NCBI GenBank assembly: GCA_947650155.1
Contig: CANSUS010000015.1
Coordinates: forward strand, 1 to 63,198
DNA length: 63,198 bases
Reading direction: 5' to 3'
Source of the DNA: an uncultured Lachnospiraceae bacterium
GTDB lineage: Bacteria > Bacillota > Clostridia > Lachnospirales > Lachnospiraceae
Shown here: positions 62,917-63,198 of the stretch, one piece after another
How positions within the stretch are numbered: the stretch's first letter is position 1
Layout: every line of letters starts with the position of its first letter
Position numbers and translations under genes: made by a program
Notes under the pieces: generated by a model
The model's input: the letters and a program-made list of their open reading frames with translations, nothing else
Database searches by the model: none
Told to the model about the DNA's origin: nothing

Positions 62917-63195
62917 ATGGGAGAGGAAATTGCGCTTAACAAAGAAAGTATAGCGGGAGCCGTAAAAAATCTGCGGGAAGCGGCGGCAGGGATACAGACC
63001 CGGGTGGAAAAACCAGGGGGAAGGAGTGAACTGGAAACACTGGAAAGATACCGGAAAGATCTGGAAAGGATGTCGGCAGTCATGGACCGTTACCTGGAAC
63101 TTCTGGAGGAAGACTGCGGGAGAATAGAACAGGCGGCCTCCGCCCTTGTCCTGTTTGAAGGGCAGATGATCGTGGAGAGGCTGGCAGGACAATAA
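62917..63195 (+). CDS. Small helical T7SS effector-partner protein, second copy (DUF5344/YwqI-like)
   Basis: The 92-residue protein is paralogous to the one at 46452 along its whole length (NKESIAGAVKNLREAAAGIQ, then GGRSELETLERYRKDLERM). By analogy an LXG toxin gene should start just outside the window. AAAAAGGAGAAAAA precedes the ATG; the stop is three bases before the window edge. Confidence 0.78.
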   Translation: MGEEIALNKESIAGAVKNLREAAAGIQTRVEKPGGRSELETLERYRKDLERMSAVMDRYLELLEEDCGRIEQAASALVLFEGQMIVERLAGQ

Positions 63196-63198
63196 AGA

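Overview
The window looks like a chromosomal segment of a Gram-positive Clostridia bacterium, most likely a Lachnospiraceae member (Clostridium cluster XIVa). This rests on the rpoA-rplQ-ecfAA'T-truA-rplM-rpsI gene order, an L17 with an internal extension, the T-box controlled aspS-gatCAB operon, a PurO-type IMP cyclohydrolase beside a stand-alone AICAR transformylase, low-to-moderate GC, strong GGAGG ribosome binding sites and near-consensus sigma-A promoters. No tRNA, rRNA, CRISPR array, transposase or integrase was seen.

Layout. 1-6.8 kb: end of the ribosomal super-operon (rpoA 3' end, rplQ, an inverted M15 peptidase gene, ECF transporter module, truA, rplM-rpsI with its leader). 6.8-7.5 kb: a type III toxin-antitoxin locus of ToxIN/AbiQ type. 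The RNA antitoxin (promoter, two 38-nt repeats, terminator) is intact, but the toxin gene carries two in-frame stops. 7.7-18.5 kb: nucleotide house-cleaning, a soluble iron-hydrogenase-like sensor fused to a chemoreceptor signalling domain, a glycosyltransferase, hisC, a DUF368 polyprenyl-phosphate carrier, a methyltransferase, Hsp33 and NAD synthetase. 18.7-24.7 kb: glnA with an ANTAR regulator, dapF, then an ECF sigma factor, its probable anti-sigma factor and a vWA lipoprotein. 24.7-30.0 kb: T-box, aspS, gatC, gatA, gatB, the route to Asn-tRNA(Asn) and/or Gln-tRNA(Gln) by transamidation. 30.0-30.5 kb: a 227-bp hairpin-forming element, a terminator and an operator-like promoter. 30.5-46.0 kb: membrane and surface proteins of unknown function, guaB, a GGDEF-EAL protein, the last two steps of IMP synthesis, a DHH phosphoesterase, a duplicated small exported protein and an MFS exporter preceded by a leader peptide and alternative hairpins.

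46.4-63.2 kb is a type VIIb secretion (T7SSb/ESX-like) region. An orphan LXG toxin cassette (small helical partner, LXG toxin, candidate immunity protein, toxin debris) is followed by an MBL protein, an XRE regulator with an 11-bp iteron array, and an LtaS-like enzyme. Then comes the core operon: EsaA-like, WXG100 EsxA, EssA-like, EsaB, EssB, an EssC without N-terminal FHA domains, and a second effector-partner set (DUF4176, DUF5082-like, a second helical partner) that runs off the window. The toxin cassette and the secretion core begin with the same about 48-bp element (inverted repeat plus a GAATAGTGTAGAAT-like block at fixed spacing), which suggests they are regulated together.

Strongest leads for novelty: the fossil ToxIN locus with a live-looking antitoxin; the shared T7SS/toxin promoter element; the 227-bp hairpin element after gatB; a 65-bp structured element found twice right at stop codons; and the candidate attenuator ahead of the MFS exporter.
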